A DNA stretch of 63,579 bases. It comes from CANHVK01 sp046304235. GTDB taxonomy: Bacteria; Bacteroidota; Bacteroidia; Flavobacteriales_D; Crocinitomicaceae. This document shows, in pieces, positions 17,956 through 24,896 of this stretch. Under the pieces are notes generated by a model that ran no database searches, had not been told where the DNA came from, and was given only the letters and a program-made list of their open reading frames with translations. Positions within the stretch are counted from its first letter, which is position 1. The number at the start of each line of letters is the position of its first letter. The position numbers and the translations under genes were made by a program. The stretch is taken from contig JBKCEW010000180.1 in the NCBI GenBank assembly GCA_046304235.1, forward strand, positions 1 to 63,579, written 5' to 3'.

Positions 17956-18353
17956 TTACAGTATTGAAAAGTGTGCTTAAGTTGATTAAAAAGTGGATGA
18001 TACTTTGAATGTATTAGTGCATCTAACTTAAGTGCTTTTTCTTCATCATATATTTGCACTGAAAGATTACGATCCACTAACAAATCCATCCAAGCATGGC
18101 CATCTTCAATTAAATCAATTTCAAATGCTTTTTTTATGGCATTTCTAGGAGTATTGATTTCAATAAAACCTTGTTCCTCTAAATAGTCTTTGAGTAATTT
18201 CCAAGAAAGTTCACTACACATTTCAAAAAATTGAACAATACCTGCTCTTTGTACAACATCAGGCTGTTCAATTTTAAGGGCATTTTCAAGTAAGTCTAAT
18301 GCCTTTATATAATTACTATATCGTTGTTTCCAACGTATATCTTCTTGATGCAT
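17952..18353 (-). CDS. HEPN-fold nucleotidyltransferase-substrate-binding protein (HI0074-like)
   Basis: 133 residues from the ATG at 18353 (MHQEDIRWKQRYSNY); a TTG three codons earlier is less likely. It matches the HI0074/NTase_sub_bind family: an all-helical protein with RWKQRYSNYIKALDLLENAL, QFFEMCSELSWKLLKDYLE, NTPRNAIKKAFEIDLI and the motif region DRNLSVQIYDEE. Family members commonly read RNxxxHxYDE here, the RX4H HEPN ribonuclease motif. In this protein Arg95 is kept but position 100 is Gln (CAA at 18054-18056), so RNase activity may be lost. It overlaps the MNT gene by 4 nt. Confidence 0.83.
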   Translation of the reverse strand: MHQEDIRWKQRYSNYIKALDLLENALKIEQPDVVQRAGIVQFFEMCSELSWKLLKDYLEEQGFIEINTPRNAIKKAFEIDLIEDGHAWMDLLVDRNLSVQIYDEEKALKLDALIHSKYHPLFNQLKHTFQYCK

Positions 18354-18362
18354 AAATATCAA

Positions 18363-18412
18363 TTAATCTGCAATTTGTAATCTTTCAATCTGTAATCTGC
18401 AATCTTTCAATT
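18363..18412. repeat. Short tandem ATCTGCAAT-type repeat spacer
   Basis: The 50-nt spacer between the rhodanese gene and the HEPN gene is built of repeated words AATCTGCAAT, GTAATCTTTCA, AATCTGTAAT and CAATCTTTCA, in effect two imperfect copies of a roughly 22-nt unit. It is probably neutral spacer sequence. Confidence 0.5.
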
Positions 18413-18730
18413 TTAGTACGCTTCCAACGAATTATCCACTTCTTCAATCCAAGCTAAAATTCCCCCTTCTAAATTGTATAAATTTTCTAATTGGTGATTT
18501 TGCTCTAAAAATTCAATTACATTACCACTTCTTTTTCCAGAACGACAATGAACAACAACAGGTTTGTCAGCAACAAGTTCATCTACCCTTGAAGGTATTT
18601 CATTCATCGGAATAGAAATTCCATCAATATTACAAATCTCTACTTCGTATGGTTCTCTAACGTCAATTAATTGAAATTCTTTGTTTTCATCTCTCCAAGC
18701 TTTTAATTCTTGTACGGTTATGCTTTTCAT
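18413..18730 (-). CDS. Single-domain rhodanese-like protein
   Basis: 105 residues, one rhodanese domain. The strand LIDVREPYEVEICNIDGISI is followed by the active-site loop VVVHCRSGKRS with Cys62, which would carry the persulfide, and the C-terminal GGILAWIEEVD. Such proteins transfer sulfane sulphur; GlpE/PspE-like proteins are the closest type. The partner is unknown. No signal peptide, so cytoplasmic. It is transcribed toward the HEPN/MNT pair after the TrmH-type gene, with 58 nt between. Confidence 0.88.
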   Translation of the reverse strand: MKSITVQELKAWRDENKEFQLIDVREPYEVEICNIDGISIPMNEIPSRVDELVADKPVVVHCRSGKRSGNVIEFLEQNHQLENLYNLEGGILAWIEEVDNSLEAY

Positions 18731-18788
18731 ATTTTTAGTGTTTAGTAGAAAGTTAAAGGTATAAAGTTAAGTTGTTTTTTGAAATATT

Positions 18789-19319
18789 TTAAACATATCG
18801 TTTTGCAAATTCCCAAAGAATTACCCCTGCACATACTGAAACATTCAAACTATGTTTGGTGCCAAATTGTGGAATTTCAATGATATAGTCACTTGCGTCA
18901 ATCACCTCTTGATCTACACCATCTACTTCATTTCCAAATACAAGAGCAATTTTATCATACTCAAGAGTGTGAATGTCTTGTAAGAATGTCGTTTTTTCAG
19001 CTTGTTCTATACTAGCAACTTTGATTCCTTGAGATTTTAATTCGTGTACTAATTCTGTGATTGAATCTTTGTGTTCCCATATCACGGTTTCTGTTGCTCC
19101 TAATGCTGTTTTTTGAATTTCACGATGAGGTGGGTTAGCTGTTATGCCACACAAATAGATTTTCTCCACATTAAATGCATCTGAAGTTCTAAAAAAAGAG
19201 CCAATATTATTTAGACTTCGTATGTCGTTCAAGATAACAATTACTGGAAATTTTGTTTGTTCTTTAAATGCTTCTTCTGAAACACGGTTTAATTCCCACA
19301 GTTTTAATTTTCGATTCAT
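18789..19319 (-). CDS. SpoU/TrmH-family RNA 2'-O-methyltransferase
   Basis: 176 residues, a catalytic SPOUT domain with only a short N-terminal extension. Motif 1 NDIRSLNNIGSFFRTSDAF (about residues 31-49) carries the conserved N and R, motif 2 is LVFGNEVDGV (about 126-135), and motif 3 is IPQFGTKHSLNVSVCAGV (about 149-166), which forms the trefoil-knot SAM site. The RNA target cannot be told from sequence; tRNA or rRNA ribose methylation is expected. It is divergent from mutS. Confidence 0.9.
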   Translation of the reverse strand: MNRKLKLWELNRVSEEAFKEQTKFPVIVILNDIRSLNNIGSFFRTSDAFNVEKIYLCGITANPPHREIQKTALGATETVIWEHKDSITELVHELKSQGIKVASIEQAEKTTFLQDIHTLEYDKIALVFGNEVDGVDQEVIDASDYIIEIPQFGTKHSLNVSVCAGVILWEFAKRYV

Positions 19320-19454
19320 TTGACAGTAAAATTCGATTGCAAAGGTAGGTATATTTTCAACAAAAGTTTTCTGTTTTGTTGATAAGAAATAGTTCTAAAA
19401 TTGTGTCTCCTAAACCTTTGCTTGTAATTTTACACCTCATTAAAAGAAACGGTT

Positions 19455-22073
19455 TTGGCAAAAGGAAAAGGTGAAAATGGGTCGAGTGAAACCCCTCTAA
19501 TGCAACAATATAACCAAATAAAAGTACGTCATCCACAGGCGTTGTTGTTGTTTAGAGTAGGGGATTTTTATGAAACTTTTGGGGAGGATGCAATTAAAAC
19601 AGCTCGTATTTTGGGAATTACCCTTACGAAACGAAAAAACGGTGCTGCTGCAACGATTGAATTAGCTGGTTTTCCTCATCATTCGATTGATACCTATTTG
19701 CCGAAATTAGTGCGTGCTGGACAACGTGTTGCAATTTGTGATCAGTTAGAAGATCCTAAAATGACAAAGTCCATTGTTAAGAGAGGAGTGACTGAATTGG
19801 TTACGCCTGGAGTTTCTTTTAATGACCAAGTACTCGATCAAAAGAAGAATAATTTCTTGTGTGCCATTCATTTAGACAAAAACGTACATGGGGTTTCTTT
19901 TTTAGATGTTTCAACGGGGGAGTATTTAATTGCTCAAGGTTCGTTGGAATATATTGACAAGTTAATACAAGGATTTGAACCAAGCGAAATCATTTACCAA
20001 AAGAAATGTACCACATTATTTAAAGAAACGTTTGGCGAAAAATATTATACATACAAGTTAGAGGATTGGGTTTTTTCAACAGATTTTGCGGATGAATCAT
20101 TAAATAAACATTTCGGGACAAAAAATTTAAAAGGTTTTGGTGTTGATGAGCTAAGAGTTGGTATTATAGCAGCTGGTGCTATTCTTCATTACCTTTCAGA
20201 AACGCAACACGAAAAATTAGGACACATCACGCATCTCTCTCGTATTGAAGAAGAAAAGTATGTATGGTTAGATCGTTTTACCGTGCGTAATTTGGAGTTG
20301 ATTCATTCACCTAATGAAAATGCAACTACGTTATTACATGTGTTAGATCATACGCTTACACCAATGGGAGGACGTATGTTAAAACGTTGGATGGTGTTGC
20401 CTTTGAAAGAGTTAAAGCCGATTCAAGCGCGTTTGGAATCTGTTTCTTTTTTCACTCAAAATGAGGAGGTAAGTTATAAAATTTCAGAACGATTAAAAGA
20501 TATTGGCGATTTAGAACGTCTGATTTCCAAAGTGGCTGTAGGTAGAGTGCATCCAAAAGAAGTCAAACAATTAGAAAATACCTTACGCCAAATTGCCCCA
20601 ATCAAAGCGGAATTATTAGAAACAAACATCGCATCATTAAAAAAGATTGGTGACCAATTGAATGTTTGTCAAACGTTGGTCGATTTGATTTCTTCAAACT
20701 TAATGGAGGAACCTGCGGTCCAAATCGGAAAAGGATTAGTGATTGCAACTGGAGTCGATTCAGAATTAGATGATTTGAGAGAAATAGCTTTCAATGGAAA
20801 AGCGTATTTAGAACAATTACAACAGCGTGAATCAGAACGAACAGGCATTCCAAGTTTGAAAGTTTCGTTTAATAACGTTTTTGGATATTACTTAGAAGTT
20901 ACAAATACACATAAAGATAAGGTTCCAGAAGAATGGATTCGTAAACAGACTTTAGTGAATGCCGAACGATACATTACGCAAGAATTAAAAGAATACGAGC
21001 ATAAAATTTTAGGAGCAGAAGAACGTATGCATGCGATTGAGTCACGTTTGTTTCAAGAGTTAGTGCTTACAATGGCTGATTACATACAGCCGATTCAATA
21101 TAATGCAGTGTTGATTGCTCAATTAGATTGTTTACTTTCTTTTGCAACGGTTTCACTAGAAAATGGATATGTGCAACCACAAATGGATGAAAGTTATGTG
21201 ATTGACATCGAAGAAGGTCGCCATCCAGTGATTGAAAAGCAACTGAAGATAGGAGAGCAATATGTGACTAACGATGTTTTTTTAGACAAGGACTCTCAAC
21301 AAGTCATGATGATTACCGGTCCAAATATGTCGGGTAAGAGTGCATTGTTGAGACAAACAGCCTTGATTTCGTTGATGGCACAAATGGGATGTTTTGTTCC
21401 TGCGAAACGCGCGCGATTAGGGTTGGTAGATAAAGTTTTTACACGTGTCGGTGCTTCGGATAATATTTCTTCAGGAGAGTCAACTTTCATGGTGGAAATG
21501 AATGAGACTTCAAGTATCTTGAATAACTTATCTGATCGTAGTTTGATTTTATTAGATGAAATTGGTAGAGGTACAAGTACTTACGATGGGATTTCTATTG
21601 CATGGGCAATTGCAGAATACATTCACGAACATCCGAAAGTAAAAGGGAAAACGCTATTTGCAACCCATTACCACGAGTTGAACGAAATGACCAATCAATT
21701 TCCGCGCATCAAAAATTTTAACGTTTCGGTGAAGGAATCTGGAAATAAAATTATCTTTTTGCGAAAATTAATTCCTGGGGGGAGTGAGCATTCTTTTGGT
21801 ATTCATGTAGCAAAATTAGCAGGAATGCCAAAGCAAGTGGTTGATCGAGCAAGCAAAATTTTAGTGCAATTGGAAAAATCACATGCAGGTCAAGAAAAAC
21901 CAAAAGTAAGTGCTGGACCTACAGTAGATGACATTCAATTAAGTTTTTTTCAGTTGAATGACCCTGTTTTAGAACAGATTAGAGAAGAGTTAGTAGCCAT
22001 TGATATCAATACATTAACGCCTGTAGAAGCCTTGATGAAATTGAACGAGATAAAAAAATGGACAGGGGGATAA
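19455..22073 (+). CDS. mutS: DNA mismatch repair protein MutS
   Basis: 872 residues. It recognises mispairs and recruits MutL. The N-terminal mismatch domain has LLFRVGDFYETFGEDA (about residues 30-45) with the F-x-E mismatch wedge. The core/clamp region spans about 270-590. The ATPase has Walker A GPNMSGKSALLRQ (about 621), then STFMVEMNET, Walker B LILLDEIGRGTST and switch HYHELNEM. The C-terminus is the helix-turn-helix dimer region. The start is TTG at 19455: it gives the family N-terminus AKGKGENGSSETPLMQQYNQ, while the first ATG (19500) would lose the conserved ETPL segment. Confidence 0.96.
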   Translation: MAKGKGENGSSETPLMQQYNQIKVRHPQALLLFRVGDFYETFGEDAIKTARILGITLTKRKNGAAATIELAGFPHHSIDTYLPKLVRAGQRVAICDQLEDPKMTKSIVKRGVTELVTPGVSFNDQVLDQKKNNFLCAIHLDKNVHGVSFLDVSTGEYLIAQGSLEYIDKLIQGFEPSEIIYQKKCTTLFKETFGEKYYTYKLEDWVFSTDFADESLNKHFGTKNLKGFGVDELRVGIIAAGAILHYLSETQHEKLGHITHLSRIEEEKYVWLDRFTVRNLELIHSPNENATTLLHVLDHTLTPMGGRMLKRWMVLPLKELKPIQARLESVSFFTQNEEVSYKISERLKDIGDLERLISKVAVGRVHPKEVKQLENTLRQIAPIKAELLETNIASLKKIGDQLNVCQTLVDLISSNLMEEPAVQIGKGLVIATGVDSELDDLREIAFNGKAYLEQLQQRESERTGIPSLKVSFNNVFGYYLEVTNTHKDKVPEEWIRKQTLVNAERYITQELKEYEHKILGAEERMHAIESRLFQELVLTMADYIQPIQYNAVLIAQLDCLLSFATVSLENGYVQPQMDESYVIDIEEGRHPVIEKQLKIGEQYVTNDVFLDKDSQQVMMITGPNMSGKSALLRQTALISLMAQMGCFVPAKRARLGLVDKVFTRVGASDNISSGESTFMVEMNETSSILNNLSDRSLILLDEIGRGTSTYDGISIAWAIAEYIHEHPKVKGKTLFATHYHELNEMTNQFPRIKNFNVSVKESGNKIIFLRKLIPGGSEHSFGIHVAKLAGMPKQVVDRASKILVQLEKSHAGQEKPKVSAGPTVDDIQLSFFQLNDPVLEQIREELVAIDINTLTPVEALMKLNEIKKWTGG

Positions 22074-22091
22074 AAAAATAATACAGTGGTA

Positions 22092-22121
22092 TTGCGAATT
22101 CAAAAAAAGTATTTATATTTG
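22092..22121 (+). promoter_or_regulatory. Promoter of the tRNA pair
   Basis: TTG at 22092-22094, a 19-nt spacer and TATATTTG at 22114-22121: a near-perfect Bacteroidota -33/-7 promoter, 57 nt before the first tRNA. Confidence 0.82.
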
Positions 22122-22178
22122 CACACGCTTTTAGGGAGAATAGTTAACGAATTATTCATTTAACCTTGATGTTTTACT

Positions 22179-22251
22179 GCGAGAATAGCTCAGTTGGTAG
22201 AGCACAACCTTGCCAAGGTTGGGGTCGCGAGTTCGAATCTCGTTTCTCGCT
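22179..22251 (+). tRNA. tRNA-Gly (GCC)
   Basis: The full cloverleaf can be drawn. The acceptor GCGAGAA pairs with TTCTCGC. The D-arm is GCTCAGTTGGTAGAGC. The anticodon arm CAACC-TTGCCAA-GGTTG gives anticodon GCC. The T-arm is GCGAG-TTCGAAT-CTCGT. The discriminator base is T and CCA is not encoded. Confidence 0.96.
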
Positions 22252-22268
22252 CAATAAATTTTTAAGTC

Positions 22269-22352
22269 GCTCGAGTGGTGGAATTGGTAGACACGCCGGA
22301 CTTAAAATCCTGTGGGCGCTTGCCCGTGCGGGTTCAAGTCCCGCCTCGAGTA
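22269..22352 (+). tRNA. tRNA-Leu (TAA)
   Basis: A class II tRNA of 84 nt. The acceptor GCTCGAG pairs with CTCGAGT with a terminal G-T pair. The anticodon loop CTTAAAA gives anticodon TAA. The anticodon stem CCGGA/TCCTG has one C-T mismatch. A long variable arm (GGGCGCTTGCCC region) precedes the T-loop GGTTCAAGTCC. It is co-transcribed with tRNA-Gly, 17 nt upstream. Confidence 0.95.
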
Positions 22353-22358
22353 CGTGTG

Positions 22359-22392
22359 ACCCTCATAATCTTTTGATTGTGAGGGTTTTTTT
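22359..22392 (+). terminator. Terminator after the tRNA pair
   Basis: A 12-bp stem ACCCTCATAATC / GATTGTGAGGGT (one G-T pair) with a TTTT loop, followed by a T-tract, directly after tRNA-Leu. Confidence 0.88.
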
Positions 22393-22489
22393 ATTTGATT
22401 TAGTCAACTGGTTGTCTAGCATTAACATTTCGGTTTCATTTCTTTTTTAGCATTAAGTTTACTAAGAATTTAATATCAAACACTATACT

Positions 22490-22726
22490 ATGGATTGGGA
22501 AATACAAAATAACAGATTGACTAAGTCTTTTACATTTGAAAATCAAACGCAATTAGCTGAATTTTTTTTTAAAGTTGCAAAGTATGCAGATAAAATGGGG
22601 CATCATCCTGATGTCACTGTTTTTCAATGTAGTAAAATGAAAATAGAATTATTTACGCATGATAAGCAAGAAATTACTGAATTGGATTACGAATTAGCTA
22701 AAGAAATTGATTTACTTTATTTTTAA
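22490..22726 (+). CDS. Pterin-4-alpha-carbinolamine dehydratase-like protein
   Basis: 78 residues, slightly shorter than the usual 90-110. The family motif is intact: KMGHHPD with His38-His39-Pro40, followed by FTHDKQEITELDYELAKEID matching the THxxxGLTxxD block, although Gly is replaced by Glu. The enzyme dehydrates 4a-hydroxy-tetrahydrobiopterin produced by aromatic amino acid hydroxylases. No hydroxylase gene is adjacent, but a pterin-synthase-like gene is present at 52758-53162. Cytoplasmic. Confidence 0.82.
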   Translation: MDWEIQNNRLTKSFTFENQTQLAEFFFKVAKYADKMGHHPDVTVFQCSKMKIELFTHDKQEITELDYELAKEIDLLYF

Positions 22727-22750
22727 TAAATTAACACATTTTAGTTCACT

Positions 22751-23935
22751 ATGCAACATAACCCTTCTTTAATAAAACCATTGTTTTTATTGAATCCTGA
22801 CATTGTTTTCTTGAATTTTGGTTCTTTTGGGGCTTGTCCGCGACCAATTTTTGAAGATTATCAAGCTTGGCAACGTAAATTAGAATCAGAGCCTGTTCAA
22901 TTTATAACGAATAGAGGATTAGAATACTTAAAAGTTTCAAGAGAATCATTAGCCAAATATGTTAATTGTTTACCAGATGAAATCGTATTTGTTGTGAATC
23001 CCACCTATGCTGTAAATACTGTCGCTAAAAGTTTGGATTTAACTGAGGGAGATGAAATTCTAACAACAAATTTAGAATATGGAGCTACAGATCGAACTTG
23101 GGATTTTGTTTGTGCTGAGACAGGAGCTAAATACATTCAACAACCAATTACTTTGCCATTGATTTCGAAAGAGAAATTTATCAACGAATTTTTTGATGGA
23201 GTAACTGAAAGAACAAAACTTATATTTATTAGTCAGATAACCAGTGCTACAGGGTTGATTTTACCGGTTGAGGAGGTTTGTAGAATTGCAAAAGAAAAAG
23301 GGATTTTAACGTTTGTAGATGGCGCTCATGTGCCAGGACATATTCCGCTAGATCTTCAAAAATTAGATGCTGATTTCTATACAGGTGCATGTCATAAATG
23401 GATGATGGCCCCCAAGGGAAGCTCTTTTTTAATGGCAAAGAAATCTGTTCAATCATTATTAAAACCTTTAGTCGTTAGTTGGGGATATAAAAGTATTTCT
23501 CCATCAGATTCTCTTTTTTTAGATCATCATCAAATGTCTGGAACTCGAGATTTTTCAGCTTTCTTAACGATTCCAAAAGCAATTCAGTTTATGGAAGAAA
23601 ATAATTGGGAACACGTAGCAAATTGCTGTAATGAATTGGTTTTAGCGAATGCGCAAAGATTTTGTGATTTAGTAGGAACTCAACCTCTAGCGCCATTAAC
23701 GAAAGCGTTTTTTGGTCAATTATTTAGTATTCCTATCAATACAACTAATCCTGAAAAATTAAAACATATATTGTATGATGTCTATAAAATAGAAATTCCT
23801 ATTGCAGAACAAAACGGAAACTATTTTTTGAGATATTCTATTCAAGGATTTAATTCACAAGAAGATTTAGATTGTTTATATTTTGCTTTACAAGAAATAA
23901 TAAGGAATACTGATTTGATACGGGTATTTATTTAA
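22751..23935 (+). CDS. Class V aminotransferase-fold PLP enzyme
   Basis: 394 residues. Fold type I PLP enzyme of the class V/isopenicillin-N-epimerase-like group: N-terminal FLNFGSFGACPRPIFEDYQ (about residues 20-38), VDGAHVPGHIPLDL (about 190-203) with the cofactor Asp, and the Schiff-base lysine in YTGACHKWMMAPKGSSFL (Lys about 218). The C-terminal domain has RYSIQGFNSQEDLD. The substrate is unknown; relatives act on cysteine, kynurenine or peptidyl amino acids. It follows the pterin dehydratase by 24 nt, so co-transcription is likely but functional linkage is uncertain. Confidence 0.88.
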   Translation: MQHNPSLIKPLFLLNPDIVFLNFGSFGACPRPIFEDYQAWQRKLESEPVQFITNRGLEYLKVSRESLAKYVNCLPDEIVFVVNPTYAVNTVAKSLDLTEGDEILTTNLEYGATDRTWDFVCAETGAKYIQQPITLPLISKEKFINEFFDGVTERTKLIFISQITSATGLILPVEEVCRIAKEKGILTFVDGAHVPGHIPLDLQKLDADFYTGACHKWMMAPKGSSFLMAKKSVQSLLKPLVVSWGYKSISPSDSLFLDHHQMSGTRDFSAFLTIPKAIQFMEENNWEHVANCCNELVLANAQRFCDLVGTQPLAPLTKAFFGQLFSIPINTTNPEKLKHILYDVYKIEIPIAEQNGNYFLRYSIQGFNSQEDLDCLYFALQEIIRNTDLIRVFI

Positions 23936-23991
23936 CTAGAACTTTTCACTAAAATTATCATTGATTATTATTCTTGTAATTTCAAAACAAA

Positions 23992-24017
23992 AAAAGCTGC
24001 CCAAATAGACAGCTTTT
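23992..24017 (-). terminator. Terminator of small exported protein gene
   Basis: Stem AAAAGCTG (23992-23999) / CAGCTTTT (24010-24017). Read on the minus strand it is followed by a T-rich tail (the A-run at 23985-23995), so it serves the minus-strand gene ending at 24039. It may also stop the converging aminotransferase transcript. Confidence 0.78.
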
Positions 24018-24038
24018 AAATTCAAAAATTTTCATTAA

Positions 24039-24386
24039 TCAATAGTAATCTTTCAACTCTAATGTTTGTCCTTCTAATCCTTCGTAGATTTTTACGATTA
24101 CTCTTTTTCTTTCAGAATCATATACTACATCTCCAACTTCACCTGAAAATCCATTTGTAGAATTTGGGCTCACTGTAGAACAACAAGATCCAGAACCAAC
24201 TTGATAGCCAATTCCAATCTTTACAGCAATGTTTTTAGAGCCTGTCCCTCTTAACTTGAAATTTACTCTTGTTTTTTTGCTAGTTACAACTGGCTTAAGT
24301 TCGTCATCATTATTTTTAACTACGAATGATGTTAAAGAAAGTCCTACTAGAACAACTGTAGAAACAAATAAATAAAATTTTGTCAT
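24039..24386 (-). CDS. Small exported protein of unknown function
   Basis: 115 residues. Residues 1-23 form a hydrophobic signal or anchor (FYLFVSTVVLVGLSLTSFVV). The rest is a single beta-rich domain with KTRVNFKLRGTGSKNIAVK, a double cysteine in GSGSCCSTVSPNS (about residues 66-78) and VVYDSERKRVIVKIYEG near the end. I do not recognise the family. It is monocistronic with its own terminator and a long AT-rich upstream region holding two related dyads (GGTTATAACC, GGTATAACC). Confidence 0.6.
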   Translation of the reverse strand: MTKFYLFVSTVVLVGLSLTSFVVKNNDDELKPVVTSKKTRVNFKLRGTGSKNIAVKIGIGYQVGSGSCCSTVSPNSTNGFSGEVGDVVYDSERKRVIVKIYEGLEGQTLELKDYY

Positions 24387-24896
24387 ATTATTTTTTTATT
24401 TAAAGTTAAAAAAAATCCTAATAATTACTTATCAAAAGAGTTCATTTTTTTAAGGTTATAACCTGATTTTTTTAAATCTTTTTAATGGTATAACCTAAAA
24501 TCAAAAAAAATAATCTCGACTGAAAGCGGTCTTGTTTTTTCATTTAATCTTCTCAAGTTTATGTTCAATGAATGTGTATTTCATTTGTTCGAAATAAACT
24601 TTTGACTTCCTCTTTTGACGAAGAATTAAGGTATTTGATTAAATCAAAAAAAGTATGTTTTTTAGGCTTAAATAATTGATTAATAAAATTTTATGTTTAT
24701 TAAATTGAAATTAATTTAAATAAAAATAGATGAATAACTTACAATCAATTTATAATGACTATTTATTTAAAGTAAATTAATAAGTAGTGGGGTGTAACGG
24801 AAAAGAACCTTTCCACAACAAAAGTAGAACAAAAAAAGCCCCTGCTTAACAGCAAGGGCGAAAGTTATAAAAGGGTAAATGTTAGTTTCTTAAAGC
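24387..24896. other. AT-rich intergenic region, no gene seen
   Basis: 510 nt without a credible coding frame. It contains a perfect 10-nt palindrome GGTTATAACC (24454-24463), a related GGTATAACC (24487-24495) 33 nt further on, a long A/T-rich tract, and near its right end the terminator of the protease gene. It probably holds the promoter of the small exported protein, but I cannot place a convincing one. Confidence 0.5.
24831..24859 (-). terminator. Terminator of the metalloprotease gene
   Basis: Stem GCCCCTGCT (24838-24846) / AGCAAGGGC (24851-24859) with one mismatch and a 4-nt loop. On the minus strand it is followed by seven T (A-run 24831-24837), 38 nt after the protease stop. Confidence 0.88.

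Noticed and set aside
22179..22352. tRNA-Gly/tRNA-Leu as an integration site of a genomic island
   Set aside because: No integrase, no partial tRNA repeat and ordinary core genes on both sides.
22166..22450. 94-codon frame over the two tRNA genes
   Set aside because: It runs through both tRNAs and the terminator; the tRNA cloverleaves explain the sequence fully.
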